DNA of 64,000 nucleotides from JACVRW01 sp963826165. Its GTDB lineage: Bacteria > Actinomycetota > Thermoleophilia > Solirubrobacterales > Thermoleophilaceae. Made by a program: the position numbers and the translations under genes. The stretch is from contig CAWGWC010000007.1 in NCBI GenBank assembly GCA_963826165.1, positions 620,001 through 684,000 of the forward strand, read 5' to 3'. Below are positions 1-6,689 of this stretch, piece after piece; position 1 is the stretch's first letter, and every line of letters begins with the position of its first letter. The notes below the pieces were generated by a model, which did no database searches, was not told the origin of the DNA, and worked only from the letters and a program-made list of their open reading frames with translations.

Positions 1-756
1 CTTGCCCTCGGCGGGCTCGTTGATCGGGAACTTCACGCGCCCGTCGCCCGAGGTGACCACCTTCGACATCAGGGCCGAGTACTCGGTGGAGATCGCCTCG
101 TCCGAGAAGTGCAGCATCTCGGTCATGCCGAAGACCCGCTCGTAGTAGGCCACCCACTCCTCCATGTGGCCGAGCTCGACGTTGCCGACGATGTGGTCGA
201 TGCCCATCAGCAGCATGTCGCCCGGATCGCGGGGGGCCTCGCCGCGCCGCTCGTACCCGGGCAGGAAGGCGCCCGTGTAGCCGTCGCGCTGAACGAACAG
301 ATGCAGCGTGTCGCCGTAGGTCTCGATGGCGGAGATCTGGACGCGACCGTGATCGTCCTCGTCCCAGTGCGGCGTGACCACGCCGCGCGCCCCGTGGGCC
401 ACCGCGTGCTCGTAGGCCGCCGCGGCGTCGGGCACGCTGAGGGCGATCTTGTGCACGCCGTCGCCGTGGCGGGCGTGATGGTCGGCGATCTCGTCTCCGC
501 CCTGGAGCGTGCCGGTGAGCACCAGCCGGATGCGGCCCTGCTCCAGAACGTGCGACACGCGCTCACGGGTGCCCGTCTCGAGCCCGCGGTACGCCGTCTC
601 GGTGAAGCCGAACGCGTGGGTGAAGTAGTAGGCGGCCTGAGCGGCGTTGCCGACGTAGAACTCGACGTGGTCGATGCCGTGCAGCGGCATCTTGTCGTGC
701 TCGGGGACCGGCGGGGCAACGGTGCCTGGCTTGGGGGCGAGCTGCTCGGTCGCCAT
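1..756 (-). CDS. hpd: 4-hydroxyphenylpyruvate dioxygenase, 3' end outside window
   Basis: The N-terminal 252 residues are visible; the rest lies before base 1. The enzyme is the Fe(II) dioxygenase that converts 4-hydroxyphenylpyruvate to homogentisate in tyrosine catabolism. Two VOC modules can be read, starting near GIDHVEFYVG (residue 27) and MGIDHIVGNV (residue 184). The His near residue 188 sits where the family has its first iron ligand, and the visible end, NEPAEGK, is a conserved family segment. The ATG at 756-754 is preceded by GAGAGGAG. The gene is divergent from the Lrp-type regulator at 858, its likely controller. Confidence 0.93.
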   Translation of the reverse strand, partial: MATEQLAPKPGTVAPPVPEHDKMPLHGIDHVEFYVGNAAQAAYYFTHAFGFTETAYRGLETGTRERVSHVLEQGRIRLVLTGTLQGGDEIADHHARHGDGVHKIALSVPDAAAAYEHAVAHGARGVVTPHWDEDDHGRVQISAIETYGDTLHLFVQRDGYTGAFLPGYERRGEAPRDPGDMLLMGIDHIVGNVELGHMEEWVAYYERVFGMTEMLHFSDEAISTEYSALMSKVVTSGDGRVKFPINEPAEGK

Positions 757-796
757 CGGGCTCCTCTCTCGGTTCAAGTCTGTCTCCGTAATGATT

Positions 797-811
797 CCGC
801 TGATTCAGCGG
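797..811. promoter_or_regulatory. Perfect inverted repeat between hpd and the Lrp-type gene
   Basis: Arms CCGCTGA and TCAGCGG are separated by one T. The site lies midway in the 101-bp divergent spacer that must hold both promoters. Lrp/AsnC proteins bind short imperfect palindromes next to their own gene, so an operator role is plausible but inferred. Confidence 0.4.
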
Positions 812-857
812 CGGGACAACGCCGATCCGTTGCAAGAATGCGACAATTCCGCAGCAA

Positions 858-1286
858 ATGGACGACACCGACCGCAGAATCGTTGCGCTGCTGCGCGAAA
901 ACGCCCGCCGGTCCTTTCAGGACATAGGACAGCACGTGCACCTGTCGGCTCCCGCGATCAAGCGGCGCATCGACCGGCTGGAGCGCGACGGGGTCATCCT
1001 GGGCTACACGGCGGCCGTGGACGCCAGCGCCTTCGGCTGGCAGGCGGAGGCGTTCGTCGACCTCTACTGCGAGGGCCGCATGCCGGCGGAGTCGATCAAG
1101 CGAGCGGTGGAGGGCGAGGCCGGAGTCGTGTCCGCCCACACAGTGGCGGGCGAGGCCAGCGCGCTGCTCCATGTGATGGCGCGGGACACGCAGGACCTCG
1201 AGCTCTGCCTGGAGCGGATCCGCGCCACCGACGGCATCAGCCGGACGGTGACCGAGGTCGTGCTCTCCACGCTGTTCGAGCGCTGA
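858..1286 (+). CDS. Lrp/AsnC family transcriptional regulator
   Basis: The 142-residue protein has the normal length for the family. Residues 1-50 form an N-terminal winged helix (MDDTDRRIVALLRENARRSF, then a recognition region SAPAIKRRIDRLERDG). A C-terminal RAM ligand-binding domain covers about 62-140. Members sense amino acids or related metabolites. Its divergent position next to hpd suggests control of tyrosine breakdown. The effector cannot be read from sequence. Confidence 0.9.
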   Translation: MDDTDRRIVALLRENARRSFQDIGQHVHLSAPAIKRRIDRLERDGVILGYTAAVDASAFGWQAEAFVDLYCEGRMPAESIKRAVEGEAGVVSAHTVAGEASALLHVMARDTQDLELCLERIRATDGISRTVTEVVLSTLFER

Positions 1287-1308
1287 GCCCGCCCCGCCCG
1301 CCCGCTGC

Positions 1309-1644
1309 CTACTGATCCGCCGGCTCCTCCTGATCGGCCTCGCCGTACTCGGCCGTCGACTCGTCGGACTCGACCTCCGGGGTGAACGCGTCCTCGGCGG
1401 GGTTGTGTCGCTGCTCGCCGTGCGAGGCGGCCTCGATCAGGTCTGCCTCGGCCTGCTCGAAGCCCTCGGCCTCGCCGCCACCGGCCTCATCGACGGCACG
1501 GTCGGCCTCGTCGCCCTCGTACTCGGGGCGCTCGCCGCCGATCGAGCCGGCCTCCTCGGCGGCTTCCTCCTCCTCGTGGCGGACGTAGCGCTCGTCGCCG
1601 TGCGCCGGACCGCCGCTTCCCGGTGTCTCTTCGTTCTCGGTCAT
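1309..1644 (-). CDS. Small acidic low-complexity protein, unknown function
   Basis: A 111-residue protein very rich in Glu, Asp, Gly and Ala with almost no hydrophobic core, so probably disordered and soluble. There is no signal peptide, membrane segment or recognised domain. The segment GFEQAEADLIEAASHGE is the only part that looks helical. It sits alone between the Lrp-type gene (convergent) and the SDR gene upstream on the same strand. The strong acidic composition on one frame favours a real gene, but no role can be assigned. Confidence 0.65.
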   Translation of the reverse strand: MTENEETPGSGGPAHGDERYVRHEEEEAAEEAGSIGGERPEYEGDEADRAVDEAGGGEAEGFEQAEADLIEAASHGEQRHNPAEDAFTPEVESDESTAEYGEADQEEPADQ

Positions 1645-1734
1645 CGGCTGGTTGTACCCGTCCGGGAGGGGGGCGAACCGGAGGCGGCGGCGGGATGGCG
1701 CGCTCCGCTCGGGCCTCGCGCAGGCGACCAGAGC

Positions 1735-2589
1735 TCACTCCCTCGGCCTGCGCTCCTCCGCCAGCGGCTTGCCGCTCTCCGAGGCCATGCCGCCGGGCGG
1801 CCACGCGCCGAACCAGTTGTCGCGCGCGCCGTCGATGGTGAGGATCGATCCCGAGAAGTAGTCGCCGGCCGGAGAGGCCAGGTAGGCCACGAGCCAGGCG
1901 AACTCCTCCTCGGTGCCCAGGCGTCCGAGCGGCACCGTCCCCGCCACTCCCTCGACCACCGCCGGCGGGTACTTGGTCCGCAGGGTCTCGGTGGCGAAGT
2001 GCCCGGCCGCCAGTGCGGTGAGGGTGATCCCGAAGCGCGCCCACTCGATCGAGAGCACGCGGGTGAGGTTCTCCACAGCCGCCCGGGCCGCCGACGAATG
2101 CGCCATGCCGGGCAGTCCGTGGTGCGGCGAAAGAGTGACGTTGATGATCTTGCCCCCGGGCGAGGAGCCGTCGCGCTCGGGGATCATCGCCCGCGTGGCC
2201 ACCGCGTGGCTCATCAGCCACGTGCCCTCCACGTTAAGCCGGATCACCGTGCGAAAGCCCTTTGGGGTGATGTCCTCCGCGGGCGTCAGGAACTGCCCGC
2301 CCGCGTTGTTGACGAGCACGTCGATGCTGCCGTGGCGCTCGACCACGCGGTCGACGAGCGCCTCCACCTGATCCTCCTCGCGGATGTCGCACGCGAGCGC
2401 CTCGCAGCGCCCGCCGTCGGCCGCGGCCGCCGTCTCCTCGAGAGGGTCGAGGCGCCGTCCGCACACCACCACGCGAGCGCCCAGCGCCGCCAGCTCGAGA
2501 GCCGATGCCCGCCCCAGCCCGGAGCCCCCGCCCGAGACCAGGGCCACCTGTCCCTCGAGCAGACCGGGCTTGAAGAGCTGCGAGGGCAT
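1735..2589 (-). CDS. SDR family oxidoreductase, 2,4-dienoyl-CoA reductase-like
   Basis: A 284-residue classical-length SDR. The NAD(P) site SGGGSGLGRA is near residues 19-28 and NNAGGQF near 93-99; NNAGGQF is typical of 2,4-dienoyl-CoA reductases and related beta-oxidation auxiliaries. The usual YxxxK is absent. The equivalent segment reads AHSSAARAAVEN, so the family Ser is kept but the Lys position holds Arg. The reaction is probably on an unsaturated acyl-CoA, with altered or weak catalysis. ATG at 2589. The gene is divergent from the small Cys-rich protein at 2658. Confidence 0.85.
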   Translation of the reverse strand: MPSQLFKPGLLEGQVALVSGGGSGLGRASALELAALGARVVVCGRRLDPLEETAAAADGGRCEALACDIREEDQVEALVDRVVERHGSIDVLVNNAGGQFLTPAEDITPKGFRTVIRLNVEGTWLMSHAVATRAMIPERDGSSPGGKIINVTLSPHHGLPGMAHSSAARAAVENLTRVLSIEWARFGITLTALAAGHFATETLRTKYPPAVVEGVAGTVPLGRLGTEEEFAWLVAYLASPAGDYFSGSILTIDGARDNWFGAWPPGGMASESGKPLAEERRPRE

Positions 2590-2618
2590 GGGGGCGGCAG
2601 CGTAGTGCCGACCGCGAA

Positions 2619-2632
2619 TTAGGTCACCCTAA
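2619..2632. promoter_or_regulatory. TTAGGT..CCTAA iron-box-like inverted repeat
   Basis: TTAGGTCACCCTAA has arms TTAGG and CCTAA around four bases. It resembles the first 14 bases of the DtxR/IdeR operator (TTAGGTTAGCCTAA). It lies 26 bases before the start at 2658 and 30 bases before the SDR start. A ferritin gene is 0.2 kb away but not directly downstream. Regulation by iron is inference. Confidence 0.35.
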
Positions 2633-2657
2633 GAGCTGGTGCTAGGCTGCGCTGACC

Positions 2658-2861
2658 GTGCCGCTGAAGTGCTGCCGATCGACACCACGTTGCCGCGATT
2701 GCCCCGCGCGCCGCCCCGACGACGAGCTGCTGCGCGCGCTCGGGATCACGCCGGCGCCGCGCCTGCCCGCCCACCTGCGAGGCGTGCCGCCGAGCCTGCA
2801 CAAGTACGAGCCGCTGCTCAAGCGCTCGTTCAGCGAGCGCGAGCGGGCCGGAGCCCGCTAG
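2658..2861 (+). CDS. Small Cys-rich conserved protein, unknown function
   Basis: A 67-residue basic protein beginning at GTG. The N-terminus MPLKCCRSTPRCRDCP places four cysteines as CC-x6-C-x2-C, a possible metal or Fe-S site. The remainder is a helical, Pro/Arg-rich tail (LLRALGITPAPRLPAHLRGV). A short protein with this N-terminal Cys pattern appears familiar from actinobacteria, but I cannot name a function. It lies downstream of the iron-box-like repeat and converges on ferritin with only 3 bases between the stop codons. Confidence 0.6.
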   Translation: MPLKCCRSTPRCRDCPARRPDDELLRALGITPAPRLPAHLRGVPPSLHKYEPLLKRSFSERERAGAR

Positions 2862-2864
2862 CCC

Positions 2865-3365
2865 TCAGTCGTCGCCGCCCAGCGACTTGCCGTCGCGGGC
2901 CAGGAACTCCTCGAGCATCATCGGGTACTCGCGCACGCGCTCGGCCACCTGGAGTATCGAGTCCATCGTGGCCTCCTCCTCCACCTGCTCGTCCACGAAC
3001 CACTGCATGAAGCTCTCACTGGCGAAGTCGTTGGTGTCGCGCGCGATGTCGTAGAGCTTCGCGATCGCGACGGTGACCTTCTTCTCGTTCTCGAGGGCCA
3101 GTGCGATCGGCTCGACATGGTCGCTGAACGAGTCGCGCGGGGCCTTGATCTCGCCGAGCCGAAGCGGCGAGTTCGTGTCGCGCAGATAGCCCACCATCTT
3201 CATGGCGTGCTCGCGCTCCTCGTCGGCCTGCTTGAAGAAGAAGCGCGCCAGCCGCGGGAAGGTCTCACGGTCGTACCACGCCGCGACCGCGGTGTACTGG
3301 TGCGCCGCGTTCAGCTCGCGGCCGATCTGGTCGTTCAGCTCGTCGACGAAGCGCTCGGAGGGCAT
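2865..3365 (-). CDS. Ferritin
   Basis: A 166-residue ferritin that stores iron as a 24-mer cage. The ferroxidase residues are recognisable: E17 in RELNAAHQY, then a second-helix EExxH type motif (DEEREHA, about 48-54), and later E residues in NEKKVTVAIAKLYD and EQVEEEATM. An in-frame GTG at 3455 would add 30 residues that overlap DUF1707 and have no ferritin match, so the ATG at 3365 is preferred. The 5' end overlaps the DUF1707 gene by 31 bases. Confidence 0.92.
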   Translation of the reverse strand: MPSERFVDELNDQIGRELNAAHQYTAVAAWYDRETFPRLARFFFKQADEEREHAMKMVGYLRDTNSPLRLGEIKAPRDSFSDHVEPIALALENEKKVTVAIAKLYDIARDTNDFASESFMQWFVDEQVEEEATMDSILQVAERVREYPMMLEEFLARDGKSLGGDD

Positions 3366-3751
3366 GGCCGAAGCGTATCCGCGCGGCGGGCGGAGCGCCC
3401 ATGACGCCCCCTCCGCGGGCCGAGGGCGCAGAACCCCCAGCCCAGGATCGGCCACACCGGCCAGAAGTAGCCGGCCCCGGTGAGGGCCCAGATCGCCAGC
3501 ATCAGGACGGCGGCGGCGGCGAAGGCCAGTCGCTCCGGCCGCGGCATTGCCCGTGGCCGGGACGGCGCCTCCAGCGGGAGGTCGGCCACCAGCTCGGCGA
3601 GCTGCGAGCGGTGGCGGGAGACGAAGGCCACCTCGAGACGCTCCTCGAGCTCGCCCGCGCTCAGCCGGCCGGCAGCGGTGGCGTCCCGAAGGGTCGCCAC
3701 CGTGCGCTCACGGTCGGCATCCGACGCCCGCAGGTCGAGGTCCTCGCTCAC
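3335..3751 (-). CDS. DUF1707 domain membrane protein
   Basis: The N-terminus (about 1-60, LRASDADRERTVATLRDATAAGRLSAGELEERL) is the DUF1707 domain common in actinobacterial membrane-associated proteins. Two hydrophobic stretches follow (LAFAAAAVLMLAIWALTGAG and YFWPVWPILGWGFCAL), then a short Arg-rich tail. The function is unknown. The GTG start overlaps the TGA of the carotenoid oxygenase by 4 bases, so the two are probably co-translated, and its end runs into ferritin. The Arg/Pro tail may be a read-through product rather than a conserved end. Confidence 0.8.
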   Translation of the reverse strand: MSEDLDLRASDADRERTVATLRDATAAGRLSAGELEERLEVAFVSRHRSQLAELVADLPLEAPSRPRAMPRPERLAFAAAAVLMLAIWALTGAGYFWPVWPILGWGFCALGPRRGRHGRSARRADTLRPCPPSASSTS

Positions 3752-5184
3752 GCCGGCGCCCCCCTCAGGTACTCGCCGTGAAAGCCGAACGGGATGTGGT
3801 GAGGGGCCTCCGCACGGGCCAGCTCCTCGAACGAGCCCGCGTCGAGCACGAGCAGGAACGAGCGGCCGCTCCGGGAGTCGAGCACCACGGACAGGATCAG
3901 GCCGGCGTCCTCGGCCTCGGTCCCGGGCTCGCGGACGAAGATCGGCTCACCCGGGTAGCACCCGGCCGAGCTCCACTCGCGGCGAGTTCCCTCGCGCACG
4001 TCGAGCTTCACCAGGCGGTCGATCCAGTGCCCGTCCGCCCACCCGGCGAAGTAGGCGTAGCCGTAGTCGCGGGCGTTTCGGTGGCGGTAGTCGATCCGCG
4101 GCAGCTCGACGTTGTCCCCGCCGGGCAGCGCCTCCCATCGCACCGAGCCGCCGGCGAGGTCGATCGTGTAGCGCCGCAGCTCGGTGGGCGGCAGGGTGGC
4201 GCGCGTGCCGACGCGGTCGAGGTAGAGCGAGGAGATCACCTCGGGGTCGCGGTAGGCGATGAGATCGATCACGAGCTCGGACTCGCCGCGCTCGAACGCG
4301 TTCACGTGGTGGAAGCAGAAGAAGGGCTCTGTCTCGTACTCGCCGCGCTCCTCACCGGACTCGCGGTCCACCACGCGGAAGCGGGTGGGCTCCTCGGGAC
4401 GCCAGGCGTAGTTCTCGATGAAGGGACGTCCGGACAGGGCCAGCTTCAGCGGGTTCACCCGAAGGGGGTACTCCGTGAGGATCAGGTGGCGGCCGCTCAT
4501 GCCGAAGGCGTGCATGTAGGCCGGCCGGCGCACCGGCAGGCGAGCGATCACGCGGCGGCTGGACGATCCCGCCGGCAGCCCATAGAGCACGTACTCGCTG
4601 GTGCGCGAGAAGTGCGCGAAGTAGTTGACCAGCTCGTCCCGCTCGGGATCGTGATGGGGATGCGCCGTGGTCACGTGGGCCTGCAGGGAGTCCGTGTAGC
4701 GCAGGCCGCCCGCGGTGGCCAGGCTGCCGGGGTCGAACTCGATCGGCAGCGGCGTCTCGGTCATGGCGATGTGACGCTCGCCGATCCGGGCGAGGTTCAC
4801 GTTCGCGTTGTCGGTGTAGCCGGGCGAGAAGACCGACTGCACGCGCTGGAAGATCGAGCGGCACGGGTCGGTGGCAAACCCGCTCCAGTGCATCTCGCCC
4901 CGCCGAGCGTCGCGATAGGCCGCGGTGTCGAGGAAGCGATTTCGGTAGGACACCTCACCGTCGGCGAAGCCGAAGCGGTTGAGCATGGCCAGCCCGTCGA
5001 ACCAGTGCGCCACGCGCCGCTCGCCCACCTCGAACAGCGCCGGGGTGACCCGCACGAGCGCGCCGGCGAGCCAGGCCGGTAGCTCGCCCGTCACCGGAAG
5101 GCGGTCGACTGCCGTCTCCTCCTCGAGGCTCGTGAAACCGAGCCGGTGGTCCGTCGCGGGCGTCTGGGAGAGTGCGGTCGCCAT
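3748..5184 (-). CDS. Carotenoid oxygenase (RPE65/CCD family)
   Basis: A 478-residue enzyme of the seven-bladed propeller family that cleaves carotenoid or stilbene-like double bonds with Fe(II). The four His ligands can be placed: TAHPHHD (about 175), MHAFG (225), FHHVNAF (292-293) and FHGEYL (469). The N-terminal motif LPAWLAGALVRVTPALFEVG matches the conserved LxGxLxRNGP region, with the Asn-Gly part altered. It is the first gene of the leftward run and divergent from a PadR regulator with only 30 bases between starts. The substrate is unknown. Confidence 0.9.
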   Translation of the reverse strand: MATALSQTPATDHRLGFTSLEEETAVDRLPVTGELPAWLAGALVRVTPALFEVGERRVAHWFDGLAMLNRFGFADGEVSYRNRFLDTAAYRDARRGEMHWSGFATDPCRSIFQRVQSVFSPGYTDNANVNLARIGERHIAMTETPLPIEFDPGSLATAGGLRYTDSLQAHVTTAHPHHDPERDELVNYFAHFSRTSEYVLYGLPAGSSSRRVIARLPVRRPAYMHAFGMSGRHLILTEYPLRVNPLKLALSGRPFIENYAWRPEEPTRFRVVDRESGEERGEYETEPFFCFHHVNAFERGESELVIDLIAYRDPEVISSLYLDRVGTRATLPPTELRRYTIDLAGGSVRWEALPGGDNVELPRIDYRHRNARDYGYAYFAGWADGHWIDRLVKLDVREGTRREWSSAGCYPGEPIFVREPGTEAEDAGLILSVVLDSRSGRSFLLVLDAGSFEELARAEAPHHIPFGFHGEYLRGAPA

Positions 5185-5214
5185 GGTCGAGAATGTACCG
5201 TCTAGATTGGACTA

Positions 5215-5733
5215 TTGCAAGACATCCGGCTGACACCCACGTCGTTCATCGTGCTCGGCCTGCTCGAACAGGCGGGCGAGGCCACCCCGTATGAGCTCAA
5301 GCAGATGGTGGGCCTCAGCATCGGCTACTTCTGGTCGCTCCAGCACGCCCAGCTCTACACCGAGCCCGAGCGCCTGGCCGGTGCGGGCTACCTCAGCGTC
5401 GAACGGGAGCAGGGCGGCCGCCGGCGCAAGCGCTACTCGATCACCTCGGAGGGGAGGTCAGCGCTGGCGGCGTGGAGGGCCGAGCCGCCGACCGGCCTGG
5501 CGGAGATGCGCGAGCCCGCGCTCCTCAAGCTCTTCTTCGGCGCGGATCCCGGTGAGCTGGCCGCCAGTCAGCTGTCCTCCCACCGCCGCCGGCTCGCGGA
5601 GTACGAGGCCATCCGCGACTCCATGCCCTCTGTCGCCACGGCGGGCAACCGCCTCGCGCTCGAGGCCGGCATCCGGCACGAGCACGAGTGGATCCGCTTC
5701 TGGAGCGAGGTGGCCGACCGCCCGGCGGTCTAG
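5215..5733 (+). CDS. PadR family transcriptional regulator
   Basis: A 172-residue protein with the PadR winged helix at about 5-85 (TPTSFIVLGLLEQAGEATPY, then HAQLYTEPERLAGAGYL and a beta wing GGRRRKRYSIT). A C-terminal helical dimerisation arm follows (RRRLAEYEAIRD). No ATG or GTG precedes the domain, so TTG at 5215 is the likely start. PadR proteins usually respond to phenolics. The neighbours (carotenoid oxygenase, 4-coumarate-CoA-ligase-like enzyme) fit an aromatic or apocarotenoid theme, which is inferred. Confidence 0.88.
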   Translation: MQDIRLTPTSFIVLGLLEQAGEATPYELKQMVGLSIGYFWSLQHAQLYTEPERLAGAGYLSVEREQGGRRRKRYSITSEGRSALAAWRAEPPTGLAEMREPALLKLFFGADPGELAASQLSSHRRRLAEYEAIRDSMPSVATAGNRLALEAGIRHEHEWIRFWSEVADRPAV

Positions 5734-5744
5734 CCTCACCCGCG

Positions 5745-6659
5745 ATGGCCACCGCCGCGGAGCCGCGCCCCGCCGAGCTGCCTCTGCCGGGTGGGCGCAA
5801 GGACGCCGCGGTGCGTCTTCACCCCCTGCTCACCGGGCGGATGATCGCGCCCGAGCCTTGGATGCTGCGCGAGGAGGGGCGGCTGGCGTGGCGGCGCGCG
5901 TTCGGGTTCGGAGTGCCGAAGGATGATTGGCTGGAGGTGCCGGTGCCGGCGTTCCTGGTCGAGCACCCGGGTGTTGGCCCGATCCTGATCGACACCGGCT
6001 TTCATCCCTCCGTGGCGGTCAACCCGAAGGAGAACCTCGGGCGGCTCGCCCTGTTGGTCTTCAAGGATCTGAAGATGGACCCGGGACAGGCGGTGGCAGC
6101 GCAGCTGCGTGAGAAGGGCATCCAGCCCGCGGACGTGAAGGTGGTGGTGATGACCCATCTCCACATGGACCACGCCAGCGCGATCTCAGAGTTTCCCGAG
6201 GCCACGTTCGTGGTCTCCAAGCTGGAGTGGGAGGCAGCCACCTCGCAGGGCCAGCGCGAGGGCTACGTCCGGCGCCAGTTCGACCACGGCTTCGACTACC
6301 GGCTGCTCGACTTCGACGACCGCGGCGCGGCGTCGTTCTCGGGCTTCGGCCGCTCGTTCGACCTGTTCGGCGACGGGAGTGTGCGGACCGTGTTCACGCC
6401 GGGCCACACGGAAGGGCACATGTCGGTCGTCCTGCGCCTGCCCGATCGCGAGGCCCTGATCGCGGGCGACGCGATGTTCATGAGGGAGACGCTCGAGAAT
6501 CAGCATCTCCCCTACCGAGTGCACGACGAGCACCTCTTTCGCCGTTCGCTGCGAGAGATTCGCCAGTACCGCCAGGAGACACCGGAGGCGCTCATCGTCC
6601 CCGGGCACGACTGGAAGGCGTGGCACGAGCTCGAGCCGGTCTACGGCGCGCGGGAATAG
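5745..6659 (+). CDS. MBL-fold hydrolase, N-acyl homoserine lactonase-like
   Basis: A 304-residue metallo-beta-lactamase-fold protein. The metal motif HLHMDH is at about 138-143. Further ligands are likely in FTPGHTEGHMS, AGDAMF and VPGHDW. The layout resembles the AHL lactonase branch, which opens acyl-homoserine lactones, but other lactones or esters are possible. The ATG at 5745 is chosen over an in-frame ATG at 5688 that lies inside padR. The gene follows padR by 11 bases and precedes the acyl-CoA ligase. Confidence 0.82.
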   Translation: MATAAEPRPAELPLPGGRKDAAVRLHPLLTGRMIAPEPWMLREEGRLAWRRAFGFGVPKDDWLEVPVPAFLVEHPGVGPILIDTGFHPSVAVNPKENLGRLALLVFKDLKMDPGQAVAAQLREKGIQPADVKVVVMTHLHMDHASAISEFPEATFVVSKLEWEAATSQGQREGYVRRQFDHGFDYRLLDFDDRGAASFSGFGRSFDLFGDGSVRTVFTPGHTEGHMSVVLRLPDREALIAGDAMFMRETLENQHLPYRVHDEHLFRRSLREIRQYRQETPEALIVPGHDWKAWHELEPVYGARE

Positions 6660-6668
6660 ATCGCCGGG

Positions 6669-6689
6669 TTACCTCGTCTAGCGAGGTAA
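6669..6689. promoter_or_regulatory. Perfect 8-bp inverted repeat covering the ribosome site of the CoA ligase
   Basis: Arms TTACCTCG (6669-6676) and CGAGGTAA (6682-6689) flank TCTAG. The right arm contains GAGG and ends on the A of the start codon at 6689. It could be a repressor operator (TTACC...GGTAA is a common TetR-type shape) or an RNA hairpin that hides the ribosome site. Confidence 0.5.

Noticed and set aside
1405..2622. 405-codon plus-strand open frame
   Set aside because: Antisense shadow of the acidic protein and SDR genes; low-complexity Arg/Gly/Ala composition.
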